The notes: a model not told the origin generated them from the sequence alone. Shown: positions 1-11,835, numbered from the stretch's first letter. The stretch is DNA of 64,000 bases from Marthasterias glacialis (GCA_911728455.2 OU452239.1:4748384-4812383), one strand, 5' to 3'. Program-made: numbers and translations.

Positions 1-1290
1 CATGTTTTTTTTTATTAAATCAATTCTTGAGCATTCTGAGCAGTTTTAATTTTCTTGTCTCCGATGTCGCTGAGAATGGACGAGTAGCTTCAGAAACCCG
101 TTTTTATTGGTACAAAATCACTCTCAGAGCAATCTGAACAGTTTTAATTTTTTTGTCTCGATGTTGCCGAGATTGAACTAGTAGCTACAGAGCGTCCATT
201 TTTTGTATAAAATCAATTCTTGAGCATTCTGAGCAGTTTTATTTTTTTGTTGTATCGAATGTCCCTGAAAATGAACAAGTAGCTTCAAAACACCCCACTT
301 TGTTGGTACAAAATTACTCTCAGAGCAATCTCAACAGTTTCATTTTTTGTCTCCAATATCGCTGAAAATAGCTTCTAAATGCCCACATTTGTTGGTACAA
401 AATCAATCTCAGAGCATTCTGAGCAGGTTTAAATTTTTCGTCTCTAATATCGCTGAGAATGAACAAGTTGCTTCTAAATGCCCATGTTTGTTGGTACAAA
501 CTCAATCTCAGAGTAATCTGAGGATGTTAATTTTTTTCGTCTCCAATGTCCCTGAAAATGAACGAGTAGCTTGAGAACAACCGACTTTGTTGGTATTAAG
601 TCAATCTCAGAGCAATCTGAACAGTTTTATTTTTTTCGTCACCAATATCGCTGAGATTGAACACCTGATTATGTTAGTACAAAATCAATCTTAGAGCATT
701 CTGAGCAGTTTTAATTTTGTTGTTTCCAATGCCGCTGAAAATGAACAAGTAGCTTCAGAAACCCGACTTTAATTAGTACAAAATCACTCTCAGCGCAATC
801 TGAACAGTTCTAATTTGTTCGTCTCGATGTCACCGAGATTGAACCATCAAAAATCACTCACTCTCGGAGCAATCTGAGCAGTTTCATTTTTTTGTCTCCA
901 ATATATCGCTGAGAATGAAAGAGTAGCTTCAGAACACCCGACTTTCTAAGTTAAAAAAATCAATCTCAGAGCATTCAGATCAGTTTTAATTTTTTTGTCT
1001 CCGAAATCGCTGAGAATGAACAAATAGCTTCAAAACACCCCACTTTGTGATACAATCTGAACAGTTTCATTTTTTTGTCTCCAATATCGCTGAGAATGAG
1101 CTAATAGCTTCTAAATACATGTCTGTTGTTACAAAATCAATATAAGAGCATTCTGAGCACTTTTAATTTTTCTTATCCAATGTCGCTGAGAATGAAATAG
1201 TAGCTTCAGAATGCCCACGTTTATTTTGGTACAAAATAGATCTTAGAGCATTCTGAGCAGTTTTAATTTTTTGATTTTGTACTTACAAAC
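1..1290. repeat. Diverged ~90-bp tandem repeat (satellite-like)
   Basis: About 14 imperfect units of roughly 80-120 bp follow one another. Each carries a GAGCATTCTGAGCAG-type motif, a T-rich run with TTTTTGTCTCC, a GCTGAGAATGAAC motif and TAGCTTCAGAA. The motif recurs near 31, 138, 211, 331, 413, 503, 611, 698, 788, 870, 968, 1055, 1146 and 1247. The array is cut by the left edge of the window. Short ORFs here are chance readings of the repeat. Confidence 0.85.
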
Positions 1291-2471
1291 ATTTTCTGAA
1301 GCAAATGGTTGCGTTTCGGCGAGATTGGAGATAAAAATGTCAAACTTCTCAGAATATTCAAGACCTATTTTGTACCAAGAAACACGCGCAGTTGAAGCTG
1401 AACTGAAGCTGGTTAAGTTAAAACAAATTTAAAGGCTAAATATATTATTACCTTTTGAGCCTTCTTTAAAAATCCGCTATAACGGATTCAAAAGGAGGGT
1501 CGTTGATCGGGTACATCTACCACTGGTTAGTGGCCCTTTTCCCAGGTTGATTCTTTAACGCCGAAGTTTACGATCATTTACACGAAGTTGTCAGGTTTGA
1601 TACTACAGTATTTTAGAGAGCGATTTTTTTTCAGTGTTCTATTTAAATTCTGTGCCCAAAACTCCAGCACACGATGTGCAAGCCTAGGGCCTATACAGTA
1701 CACAGTGTGTGTTTGACTAAAGGTTGCACGGTGGCAGCTGTAACGCTATGACTGAGCAAAATTGACAACATGGGGAAGGGCGCCATCACGCGGTATAGGT
1801 AAAACGAAGCCGACACCTTTAACGAAGTGTATAAAGTCATAGGAAGATGACCGCAAATAGTTATATATATGGCAAATTCCCACTAAAGATGTAAAAGACA
1901 AAAATTATAATTGATATGAAAATTATTGCATAATATCCATCCTAAATTTTTCATAAATTTTAGAAAGGGTTCCTGTATAGGATTTACAAGGGGTTCATGT
2001 TTCCACACAGTGTTTCCCATCTTGCCGTTGTTATTGTATCTTTGGCCTAATTATTCGTTGTCGCGCCTTGATGCTTCTGTACTTGCCAAAATTACAAGGC
2101 AGAGCCGATTAATTATGCTAAAGTCACTAAAAACAGTGTTCTCTTTGGTTCTTGGTTGGCTTCACGGCTCCTCACTACAGTGTCAGTTGTATACAATTGT
2201 TGCTTACTTTGTGAATGTACCTGTTCAGAAAGATTAAACTACAACGTATGGGGCTGCCTGAAAAAAGACCGATGAGCCACGCCTATCTTAGTACCTGACT
2301 TACAACAACACACATGCATGGTGTAACTTTGTTGCCATGCGATCGCAGTGGTGGTTCGTTCGCAGTCACACACACGTATCGGATACACACATGTACACAA
2401 TTCTCTTGAACGGTATGGATTTAGTTTCGTGGCCTTTTGAGCGGTACCCTTAAGTCAGAAGAACAATACAG
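1291..2471. other. Non-coding stretch, nothing recognised
   Basis: No convincing ORF, RNA gene or repeat structure was seen. The longest ORF (1926-2237, plus, 103 aa) has no recognisable domain or splice context and is treated as chance. Confidence 0.5.
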
Positions 2472-2937
2472 ACAGTGTTGAACCACTTTCATACGACTAC
2501 ACAGGGATTCACAACACGAGAAATACGAAAAATTTAAACAAAACGAAAGTTACATAGTTGTGTGTGCTGTTGTGTGTCAGAATAATGGCGGTTTGCTTAC
2601 TTTTCTAATGGGATTTTGACGTGTCGGACTTTTGTCAGACTTTCAGGGGCGTTGTCAAGGCTGTGATTTAGTCAATAGGTTAGTAGGCGGGCCTTAATGG
2701 ATCGCAGTCTCTGGTACAGTGTTGAACCACTTTCATACGACTATACAGGTATTCGCAAGACCAGAAATACGAAAAAATTTAAACAAAACGAAAGTTAGTT
2801 ACATAGTTGTGTGTGCTGTTGTGTGTCAGAACAATGGCGGTTTGCTTAGTTTTCTAATGGGATTTTGACGTGTCGGACTTTTGTCAGACTTTCAGGGGTT
2901 GTGATTTAGTCAATACGCTAGTAGGCGGGCCTTAACC
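2472..2937. repeat. Tandem duplication of a 244-bp segment
   Basis: The segment beginning ACAGTGTTGAACCACTTTC at 2472 recurs at 2716 and runs to about 2937. The copies differ by small indels; the second lacks a short GGCGTTGTCAAGGC stretch. The duplicated unit holds TGTGTGCTGTTGTGTGTCAG and a GTAGGCGGGCCTTAA end. No coding potential is seen. Confidence 0.85.
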
Positions 2938-3690
2938 CTTAGAGCAGCTCCATTAATCGACAACTTCGCTGGATCCAGGAGGATAAATTTCCGTCCACCC
3001 TGTCTTTAAGGTCAATAACCCACCCTGCAAGCCCAAAGCCATTATAAATCACTGTGAGGGTGAATTGTAGTGCCAGTCAAGACTTAGACTTGTGTTATTT
3101 AAGATCCACGTGCCGCACAAGCTGTTTACACAAATTGCATACCGCCATGTGCCAAGGATCCTTAGCACAAGGTCAATCAGTTACTACACTGAGACAGATG
3201 GCTGCTGTCTTTCAACATTCCTTACTCTGCAGTGGTTAGGGTCTGGCCAATGGGAGTCTACAGGCTTGTGGGGTATACCATAGAGCTCTATGGGTATACC
3301 AGGGGTGAGGACTACATGGTATTTTGTCCTTATTGGCCCATTGAAAAAAAATTATGACCATATTTGGTAAAAATTTGATTATTTTTTTACCTCCCCGCTG
3401 ACGCGAAGGTTTGGATCGCGGTCTCTAGTACTAGTAGGCAAAAATGCCCTTGAATGATTCTCGTCTCTAATGTTATTATACAACTTAGTGAATGGACCGA
3501 TCCATTAAAGGCAAGTATACCTTTGGTTTTTGGAACCGTACGTTTGCCTTAATGCTATATAATTGTAGATATATACCATAAAACTAACCTGTGTAAATTT
3601 CATTTCAACAGGTGGCAGCGTTTTTGAGATATCGCCAAAAATCTGGAGCGGTTGCGTTCACGCAGAAGTATCCGTCATTGGAATACACAT
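2938..3690. other. Non-coding stretch
   Basis: Only short unsupported ORFs occur. A phrase resembling the end of the 244-bp duplication (GGATCGCGGTCTCTAGTAC) recurs near 3413. Confidence 0.5.
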
Positions 3691-3724
3691 TCTGAGAAGC
3701 GTTACAGCCATAACGCTTCTCAGA
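3691..3724. repeat. Perfect 14-bp stem hairpin
   Basis: TCTGAGAAGCGTTA (3691-3704) and its exact reverse complement TAACGCTTCTCAGA (3711-3724) flank a 6-nt loop, CAGCCA. It lies in non-coding sequence. It could be the centre of a fold-back element, because GCGTTTTTGAG near 3616 and AACGTTTCTCAAAA near 3784 are weakly inverted around it. Confidence 0.8.
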
Positions 3725-6710
3725 TTCAAATTTTTGGGGGATAAAAGTGATATATTTTTCCATAACTGCAGTACTTCGAAGTGAAACGTTTCTCAAAATG
3801 CAGTATACTATCCAAAGCTGCTGTACTCCTTACCAAGTAAGTTTTTATTGCCAAACATTTTCAGAGTCATTACCAAACGTATGCAATGCCTTTAAGCACC
3901 ACCCATTGTGCACGCGCGCCATATGCATTAAAAACTCTCCAACGCAGTTCGTCTTTTAATTAATACGAACCGCCACGTGGTAACCGCCGCGCGCCACGTG
4001 TATTTTGCACACATATAGAAGCTGTTTTGTACCATTTTTCAAGCTGATAATCATTCCAGAGGTCTCAGAGATTGTTTCAGACTAACACAACAGAATACAG
4101 TACAGAGCCACCCATGAGAAAATACTTACAATGTCTCTGGAAGTAATCCAGGCCCAATAAAACAAAACAAGAACCCAAAGCCAGGCAGGCTGGCACCGCC
4201 CCCATCCAACCCCCACTTGCCAGTAGCCAATCTCTGCCCAAACACCTCAACTCTGAGTTTGTTTATTGGTTGATCCATTCCAGACACTGTCAAGCAACCC
4301 CTGAGCATGGATGATTGATCACAGAACTGAGGAGACCGGCCAAGAGGCCAACCCATAAAGGGTACCGCTGTGTCTCCTGGGAGCTTTATTTCAACACAAA
4401 CTGATGCCCTAGTGACCTAAGGTGTGGTTTTCATTCATGTTATCATAGTAAACAATCAGGCTGAAGGGGCTATGCCAAGTGATAAGGCTTGCCTGCTATA
4501 GGTTTACAAAAAATACTAGATTTTTTGAGCGCTCAACGAAGGAGTAATTAAAAAAATATTAAAATGAGGCGGTTTTCAACCGACCCCACAACATGCGGAG
4601 GGTTTTAATGGTTGTCGGACTTTTGATTGCACAATAACGTCTGTGATCGGGCAATACATCAAAGGCGGGGCTTATTATTTGCTTTTCCAAAGACAACATT
4701 GGAAGGAGGCCTACTTGAATTGAAATGTTGAAGGACTGTCTCTTCTCTGAACGAATATCGTTGATTTTAGCTTGTCAGCAGCATAGAAGACAACCGTTTA
4801 TTTCTTTATCCAACCAAAGAGAAAGGAACATACCTCCGTTCCTCGCTCTATGATCTAATATTTCCCTCGAAAACGCCATTTTGTTCACAAAACAACCAGC
4901 CTAAAGTGTAATTCCACACATGATAATCACGATATCACATATTTGTTGGAGTGCCGTCTTCGTGTTGTGGTTCAAGTGTGTACATGTATGCAGTTATTTT
5001 GTGGACTCGGGTTGGAGGGTAGACAAAGACCAACAAATACAACACGAAACAAAACTCAAACGAAAATGAAATGTGTTCTGGGCGTTACTCGAACAGCCAA
5101 AAAAAAAAAAAAAAAAAAAACAGAAACACACACACACACACAAAATTAAAGAAGAGAAAAGAAAGGCATACGACTTTTGGGGGCTGCAGAAGTCCAGAAC
5201 ACCTTCAAAAATATATATCATAAAAAAAAAACAGAACAATAGGTGATCTATCTAGTGGGTACCGGTTGTAGGCATTTCCCCGGACACCTGTTTTATAAAT
5301 AAGTCGATGGAATGTTCCATAAGGCAGACTTGGAAAAAACACCTCCGAGGCCCTAAATAGCGTTGGCAACTAACAAAGCAACTTGTTTGCCTGCATGCAA
5401 TCTCAATCGATTTAAAAGCAAATATACTGACCAAGCAAAGGGATACCACAATGATTTCTAGTGACTTAATATAAGGTGTATCCAATGCAATAAGTATGAC
5501 TTGGCAACATCAACAGGAGTCATTCCACTTCGTCACTTTTTTAAATCGTGTATGATATGATATCCCAACTTGCTGACACTTTATGTACATGTATACAGTG
5601 TTGCGAACAACAACTGGGCATTATTTGTAAGTACCACTGTCATAACAATATAAATAGTCTCCTAAAATTGTTAGTGTGTGATAAAAGACATGTTCAGCAT
5701 AAAACAACACTATACGAATTAGGGAAACATTTTTTGGTAACATGGACAAAGATTTGTTTCTTCTCACGGCAGCCATTGTCTATAAAGTTGTATCAATGCA
5801 GCAAACTAGGTCACCAGATAGGCCAAATATGTTATAAAGACAGGTTAGACATGCACGAAATTGTTCCTATATCAGCTATAAATAATTTACCTCTCGTACA
5901 AAAAAACAATGGCACTTCAAAATTAATACATGTATTACTTGGGCAAGTTAGGGTATTACAGGATGCTACGTTTTATTCGAGAATGAAAACACGAATTAAA
6001 TATACAAAAAAATCATCAAAACTAAGTCACTCAATACTGTATTTTCCTTTGAGCTGTGTACATGATCCCTTCGGACTCTTTTAATCATTAGTTTCATTCA
6101 TCTACTTCGATGCAGACTCCTGTCAGGGCCTATTTTTCTGTGGTGATTATTATTTCATATGCCGTCCTTGTCAAGTCATCCAAGCTAGCTGGGATAATTC
6201 CTGCATATTGCCTAAATTTGGTCGATCTGTCTGGATATTTTTCCTTCTATGGGTTGTTTTTCTGTTTTTCTTATTGGTCATCCTCACTTACAAGTCATTT
6301 AATTGCCATTGCATTGTGTAGACATATTTTATTATCCAATCTACATTTTGACGAAGGTGTTTGTACGTTTGATTTGTCTCATTTTCAGTTCTGACATAGC
6401 TTTGGAAGCTTAAAAAAGTAGCTTTCATACATTTCTCTCAAAAATTCTCAAAAACTCAAAATAATGTCAGAGAAATATGATTTTTCTCAATTTGGTCGCC
6501 TAAGTGATATTACATGCATCAGCTGATCTATTGACTTTATTTCAATGTGACAGCTTGCAGATTACAAATTTCACAATACCAAACATTTCGGTTTGAAATT
6601 TTGTCAAAAAAATGAGAAAACAGCATTTGAAGACCTCATTAATCTTCATTGCTTGTTTTGTAATACAATTTATTTTATTGAAACAAAATCAGTTTTATGT
6701 TTTACTTGTA
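3725..6710. other. Intergenic/upstream region with low-complexity tracts
   Basis: It contains an A20 tract followed by a short CA run near 5100-5142. Two AT-rich plus-strand ORFs, 5548-6084 (178 aa) and 6110-6394 (94 aa, hydrophobic), precede the gene at 6719. Neither has a recognisable domain, and no splice sites were found linking them to that gene. They may be UTR, repeat remnant or chance. Confidence 0.4.
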
Positions 6711-6718
6711 GATTAGTC

Positions 6719-7840
6719 ATGACACTTCAGATGGGTAGAAACTGTCGGATGAAGGAGGGTCAGGTGGGAGGTGTGCTAATGACAGAGAACCCTGCAGAAG
6801 AACGGCGCCTTGCTCAGAAACTACACAAACTACAAGTGGAAAAGAGAAGGTGTGAGGCAACTCTTTCATGGAACCAGAGAAGTTTCTTCATGAGGCAGGT
6901 GTTTGATGAAGACAATGATTTGAGATTTGTCAAAGCACAAGAGAGACCAAAGTACTTTGGTGGTTTTCTATCAGATGACACTGAGAAAATGCACGCAAGG
7001 ATACAAACCAAACTAAGCAGAAATGAAACACAACTAAGCAGGAATGAACACATAAATGATTCAAGTTTGCACAATAAAAAAACAAAATCAAACCCATCAG
7101 GTAACATTATCCATGCCAGCATAGACCTCCCTAATCCAATCAGCCGTAACACATTACCCATTATTCCAGATGTCAAAAATAATTCACAGCTTCATGCAGT
7201 TGTTAAAATGAATGAAAATGTTTGGACTTCTGATGAAAATTTACCTTTGGAAACCATTAATTGCCTGTTAGGTACAGAAAAAGCCTTCATAAGACCCCGA
7301 TCACAATTTCCAGTTGTAAAAATAAAGGCCCTTGGTCTGTTTGCTGCATCAGCAAAAAGGGCGTCATTGAAAACTATTCAAAAACAACCAACTACCCTGT
7401 ATGAAGTCAATATGCACAAAAAATGCAATAAAGGCCATGAGACTGCAGATTTATCAAGCATTCAAACCATACCTAAGCAACCAATTCTGATAAGAAAATC
7501 AAGTCAATCTTCCCTGCATTCTATACATAGAAATAAATCAGAGAAATCTAGTCAAACTCTTAAACTTTCTTCATTTGCTAACAATCAATTAGAAGCAGAA
7601 ATGGAAAAAGATACACTCAACGGCAGATTAAATGGCAGTGTCTTGGTTAAATCTGCAAAACAAACAAATATTCCTGGCAAGAGAAAGAACATATGGATGA
7701 AAGTGTCTGAACTTTCTGAAACACACTTCAAGAGAGATAAAGAGCAACGTTCAGCTATACCAGCAAAAGAAAGAGAGACCGATGATGACTTTGATGATCT
7801 TGTTATACGAAGACTTGTACGAACATTACCTACTAGTCTT
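6719..7840 (+). CDS. Uncharacterised charged/coiled-coil protein, 5' part, split by a retrotransposon
   Basis: This is one long open frame of 374 codons from ATG 6719. A good 3' splice site (pyrimidine-rich TTTTACTTGTAG) ends at 6710, so the coding exon probably starts just after it with a few UTR bases. The frame is open upstream to 6593, but that part lies inside the predicted intron. The N-terminal third is charged and probably helical (residues about 22-45: ERRLAQKLHKLQVEKRRCEA), followed by RQVFDEDNDLRF and a KYFGGFL motif. The rest is Ser/Thr/Lys-rich and looks disordered. I do not recognise the family. The frame ends at the element boundary at 7840 and resumes in frame at 13017. As it stands it reads 40 codons into the element's B2 repeat and stops at 7961-7963. 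Confidence 0.7.
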
Positions 7841-7982
7841 TCATGCTCCTTCGCTTCGCTCATCCGCATGAAAAACAGTTTCATTCTAAGAACAGCCTCA
7901 ATGATTACACTATACGACAAAATGATTCAATTTCTGAATTATTTTAATGACAACTTTGGATAAGGGCCAGGATTCAGATGCC
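7841..7982 (-). repeat. Split direct repeat B2 (element 3' terminus)
   Basis: This 142-bp copy is identical by eye to B1 at 12060-12201. Its outer edge (TCATGCTCC on plus) abuts host coding sequence. Read on plus, it supplies an alternative 40-codon tail and stop to the interrupted host gene. Confidence 0.92.
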
Positions 7983-8324
7983 GATTACCCTGGAGTAATT
8001 TATAATAATAATATTATTTCTTTAAAAACATTCAGATTAAATTATAAGCAAAATACTGTTTTGACAACTCATTAAATATGAAACTAATAATCCATAATTT
8101 TTCATGATACATTTCAATTGAAAATCTATTTGAAAGAAATTACATAATTCAATATCACCAATAATTCCACCGAGGAATTTTAGCCCTTACGGCTCTTCGG
8201 ATTATCTGTCCGGCCAAAAAACTCATTAATAACAAAGAATTCACCTCTCTCAAGTTCCAATCATGAAACTTTGGCCCTTGAGGCTCTACTGAACTTTGTC
8301 CTCAGTCCATTTCTCTTCACCGAA

Positions 8325-8326
<2 letters not shown>
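7983..8326 (-). other. Element 3' non-coding region between B2 and the homopolymer
   Basis: Unique element sequence with no ORF. It lies downstream of the recombinase stop in transcript sense and presumably forms the 3' UTR. Confidence 0.6.

Positions 8327-8393
<67 letters not shown>
8327..8393 (-). repeat. 67-bp T homopolymer (poly-A on the element's sense strand)
   Basis: An uninterrupted run of 67 T on plus lies about 21 bp beyond the recombinase stop codon in the sense direction. The true length is uncertain because homopolymers assemble poorly. Confidence 0.9.
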
Positions 8394-8394
<1 letters not shown>

Positions 8395-8414
8395 ACCAAT
8401 CAGTTCTAACTCCT

Positions 8415-9431
8415 TTACTTTTCGCACAGAGACCTCGATAAGGCCAAGCGAGTTTCTATATCCCGCTTAATGTACCTGTTTTTGGCTTGTTGGGTTTTCC
8501 ACCTACCATGCTGCATGATTAACTCTTCCGATATACCCTTATTGGCCAAATGAGTAGCGCCTCCAGAACGCATGCTATGTAAACCAAAAGACTGCGGACG
8601 CTCTATGCCAATTTGTTTCATTGCATCTAAAAAGATTTCCCTGCATCTGGTATAACTAAGAGGTTTGTGCTTTACCGGTTTGTAAGATTTTGTGCTCGAA
8701 TGAAATGATAAGGCTGTAAATACATACACATCTTCGCCACATTGTATATCACATTGATGCATATATCTACGTAGCATTGTTACTGGACAGTAAGTATTCT
8801 GTGTGCACGACAAAAAAGTAGTGTTGCCATCTCTAAAAATGTCCGTTTTAGAACGGGGAATAAAAATTCTCAACCCGGCTTGATTTTCTAATTCAGTGAT
8901 GTGGCATGCTTTTAGTTGTGCCATCTCATCGTGTCTGAACAGAAGAGAAAACATTAACGTCACATAACAAGCCGTCCTTAATTGTATGAGACTACTTTCT
9001 TGATTAGCGAATTTATCAGCTATAGATCTCACATGATCAATTGTTAAAGGTTCCTTCTGCTCTGGGGGTTTATGCAGTGATTTTCTATGGCTGATTACAA
9101 TCTGTTTCAGTAGTGGAGAGTCTACTGGGTTTGACTCGATATTCAGGAGAGAATGAAGCCATTTAATTGCAGCGGAAATCGTAATTATTGAGCTTTCAGA
9201 TTGCGACAAATTACTCTTATCGATGATAAAAGCAGCAACAACAGTGTCTTGAACTGGGAATCGGAGAGGAATTTTATGAGCAACCAACCAAGCGAAAAAA
9301 TCTCTGCATTTATGAAGATAACTGTTTAGAGTACTCTCTGCTTTGGCTAGCAAAATGTCCTGAAAAATTTGTTCCTTGAATGCGTCTATACTGTTGGGAA
9401 AGCTTGACCAAAAATCTTGACTGCGAATGAC
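8415..9431 (-). CDS. Tyrosine recombinase (retrotransposon integrase), exon 3 of the element
   Basis: This is the site-specific recombinase that would insert the cDNA circle by strand exchange. Catalytic residues of the family are visible: Arg in LLFRHDEM (near 8922-8945), HSMRSGG giving HxxR (8560-8583), QHGRW (8499-8517) and the nucleophile Tyr in NRYIKRD (8463-8485). A SAM-like N-terminal domain (AESTLNSYLHKCRDFFAWL) precedes the catalytic domain. The first Met-led ORF starts at 9353, but the frame is open back to a splice acceptor (TGTATAG) ending at 9432. Joining there to the donor at 9526 makes it continuous and in frame with the RT-RNaseH ORF. It ends with TAA at 8415-8417. Confidence 0.88.
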   Translation of the reverse strand, partial: VIRSQDFWSSFPNSIDAFKEQIFQDILLAKAESTLNSYLHKCRDFFAWLVAHKIPLRFPVQDTVVAAFIIDKSNLSQSESSIITISAAIKWLHSLLNIESNPVDSPLLKQIVISHRKSLHKPPEQKEPLTIDHVRSIADKFANQESSLIQLRTACYVTLMFSLLFRHDEMAQLKACHITELENQAGLRIFIPRSKTDIFRDGNTTFLSCTQNTYCPVTMLRRYMHQCDIQCGEDVYVFTALSFHSSTKSYKPVKHKPLSYTRCREIFLDAMKQIGIERPQSFGLHSMRSGGATHLANKGISEELIMQHGRWKTQQAKNRYIKRDIETRLALSRSLCEK

Positions 9432-9526
9432 CTATACAGCAATTAAGAGAAAATTAATTAAGAATAAATAATCAAACTCATGTAACTTAATCAAATCTCA
9501 GTACAATCAATATATATGGCACATAC
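9432..9526 (-). other. Predicted 95-nt intron between RNase H and recombinase
   Basis: The donor is GTATGT after codon CCA (9527) and the acceptor TGTATAG precedes GTC (9431). Both flanks are phase 0, so splicing fuses the pol and recombinase frames. Unspliced, the pol frame ends in a stop at 9491-9493, inside the intron. Confidence 0.65.
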
Positions 9527-11791
9527 TGGACTAGTAAACGTATCTGAGCCCAAATAAGAATTCTTGTTATTCCCCAACTCTAAGATGTCTGAACCTTCAA
9601 GAGTTATCATTCCCGTAATCCATGTTCTGTAACAAGACCATAACAAAGGCCAAAAGGGGGAGGAGGGCCACCAGGGGAAAACAAGGGCTCCTCTGCCTTT
9701 ACATAAGTACAAATGTCTTAGAACACTAGGGATCAAAAGTACAGGGGGCACTAACAAACAATTCTCTTTTGACCAATCCTGTGCTAAGGCATCTACGCCG
9801 GCTGTATTTGGATTCCAAAATCTGGAAAAGAAGCGGGACACTTTAGCATTATAATAACTTGCAAAACAGTCAACTGAGAAAGGACCCCATGTATCATTGA
9901 TTATGCTGAAGAATTTGTCTGAAATCATCCAATCATCTAAATCGATCAATCTACTGACAAAGTCTGCTTTGTCATTCATGGTTCTTGGTATCCATTCTAC
10001 TTCTAGACGCACATTGTTATTAATGCAAATATTGAAAATATCAATTGCCAAACTATGTAATTCCACCTTCATGCTTCCTACTTCCACTATACGAGCTGCT
10101 GACTGACTATCTGTGAAGATTTTGAGTTGTGAATTGGATACTATTGGCAGGAATGATGAAATTGCAAATAATATTGTATCCAATTCTCGCCAAGTGGAAC
10201 TTCTTTTTGCCTCAACTTCAGTCCAATTTTTGTGAGCTGTATGGATATCATTACATAATATAGCACCAGATCCCACTGCACTTGCATCCCCACATACTAT
10301 CTTGTTCACTCTGTTGGAAACAAATAGATAACGCACATTTCTTTTTGAAGCATTACTCTTCCAAAATTCAATTTCTGACAAGCACAAATTATCAAGTTTG
10401 ATAATATCGTCTTCATGATGAGCCTGTGATATTTTCATTTGGCAGTTCCTAGTGGATAGTCTAGTTAAATTACCAACAACAGGGCCCAGAGATATGATCT
10501 GGCCTACAAAAGAATGTAGCTTGCGAATTGTGACAACGTCTGCAGAAGTCAACTCATTGATAGTGCGCAGAATTTTATCAACGCGCCTCTGGGAAACTCG
10601 CAAAGTGCCCTCTACGGAGTCCCAATGCATGCCAAGCCAAACAATTTGGTTAACAGGATTCCAGCAAGATTTGTCCATGTTATAAACTAAACCAGATCTT
10701 ATCAAATCAACTTTTACATGTTGGGAGATTTTACTTGCAATGTGAAAATCATTTGTGTTATTATCACATGAAGCAGGTACCACCACAAAACCATCATCTA
10801 AGTACAGGGCAATGAGAATGCCACACGATCTCCAGTGGGTCACGAGTGGTTTCATCATCTTGGTGAATAATAATGGTGCGGAAGACAACCCAAATGGAAG
10901 AACAGTAAACTCAAAATATCTGCGAACATTGTTTATGATCCAAGAAAAACCCAAGTATTTCTGATAGTCGGAAGAGATATCAATGTGGTGATACCCTGAT
11001 TTCAAATCAAATGAAAACAAGTAAGCATTCTTTGAAAGAAATTGAAGACCTACTTTCCAGTCATCTAATTTAAAATGCATCTTTGGGACATACTCATTTA
11101 CGTTAATCAAATCCAAAATCAACCTTCTATTACCAGATGCCTGATATGCAACAGAAAGGGGATTGACAACAAATGAAGGGTTTAATTTTTCTTCTATTCT
11201 ACCAGAGCTTAATAACTCTGAAATTGTCTCCGTCACAAAGGAATCTTCCTTAATTGCCGACTTGTTATTTTTGAAAAACATGGATGGTGGTGATGTAATG
11301 AAGGGAATGCGGTAACCCTCATTGATAACAGACAAAACCATGGATGATGCCCCTATATGAAACCAAAATTGTGAGTGAGCTCGTAACCTGCCTTTCACAT
11401 TGACTTTATCAGAAATTAAATTCTTAATACTGCTATCCTGATAATCACATCGTACCTCCAACACGTCAGCAAACTTATGTGACAGGCTTGCCACCTTAAG
11501 AGACGCTTGAGCCTGACGTTGATGGCGCTGCAATTGACTCTGCGGGCTTGAATGAGCCTGTGGGCGTGGATCCCGCAATTGCTGGTAGGAAGTTGTACCC
11601 TGTTCGATGAAAGGCGGGAGCTTGCCATGGAACCGACACACCTCTGGAGTGGAAAGTGTTGTATCCAAGGGGAAGAGCCGTCTGAGCTCGGGATCGGACT
11701 CGGTGTGACAGTGGGGGGCCTGTTGCGTAGGGACACTCCCGGGCCCAGTGGCCAGGCATTCTGCAGCTGAAACACACATCATTTGGCATGC
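9527..11791 (-). CDS. Reverse transcriptase-RNase H (pol) of the PAT-like element, exon 2
   Basis: RT motifs appear in order: YLFSFDLKSGYHHIDIS (near 10970-11030), VLPFGLSSAPLLFTKMM (near 10865-10910) and the catalytic YLDDG (10791-10805). RNase H follows with CGDASAVGSGAI (near 10280), FTDSQSAA (near 10105) and WIPRTMNDKADFVSRL (near 9950-9990). After this comes the WGPFSVDCFAS / RFFSRFWNP segment shared by DIRS-type pol proteins. No methyltransferase domain is seen. The frame is open across the whole exon and overlaps the zinc-knuckle frame from 11791 to 11496 in another register. Pol is therefore probably made by frameshift or internal initiation; its start is not resolvable. The RT copies element RNA and RNase H removes the template strand. 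Confidence 0.9.
11496..11791 (-). CDS. Gag C-terminal part with CCHC zinc knuckle (element exon 2, gag frame)
   Basis: CFSCRMPGHWAREC is a perfect CX2CX4HX4C zinc knuckle (near 11735-11780). It begins three residues after a strong acceptor (ACATTTCAG at 11800-11792). Splicing from the donor at 12244 joins it in frame to the gag exon (codon G|GC). The product ends in a Pro/Ser-rich tail at the stop at 11496-11498. The knuckle would bind element RNA in the Gag particle. Confidence 0.8.
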
Positions 11792-11835
11792 CTGAAATGT
11801 ATAATGAGAAGAAATACAAACAGCGAGAAAAACTG

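Noticed and set aside
4126..4356. 76-codon minus ORF in a GC-richer patch
   Set aside because: No domain or splice context; may be repeat-derived but no second copy was found in the window.
5548..6084. 178-codon plus-strand ORF upstream of the interrupted gene
   Set aside because: No domain, no splice or promoter context, skewed AT-rich composition; no support beyond length.
6814..7176. 120-codon minus-strand ORF within the host gene
   Set aside because: Antisense shadow of the 6719-7840 frame with no recognisable features.
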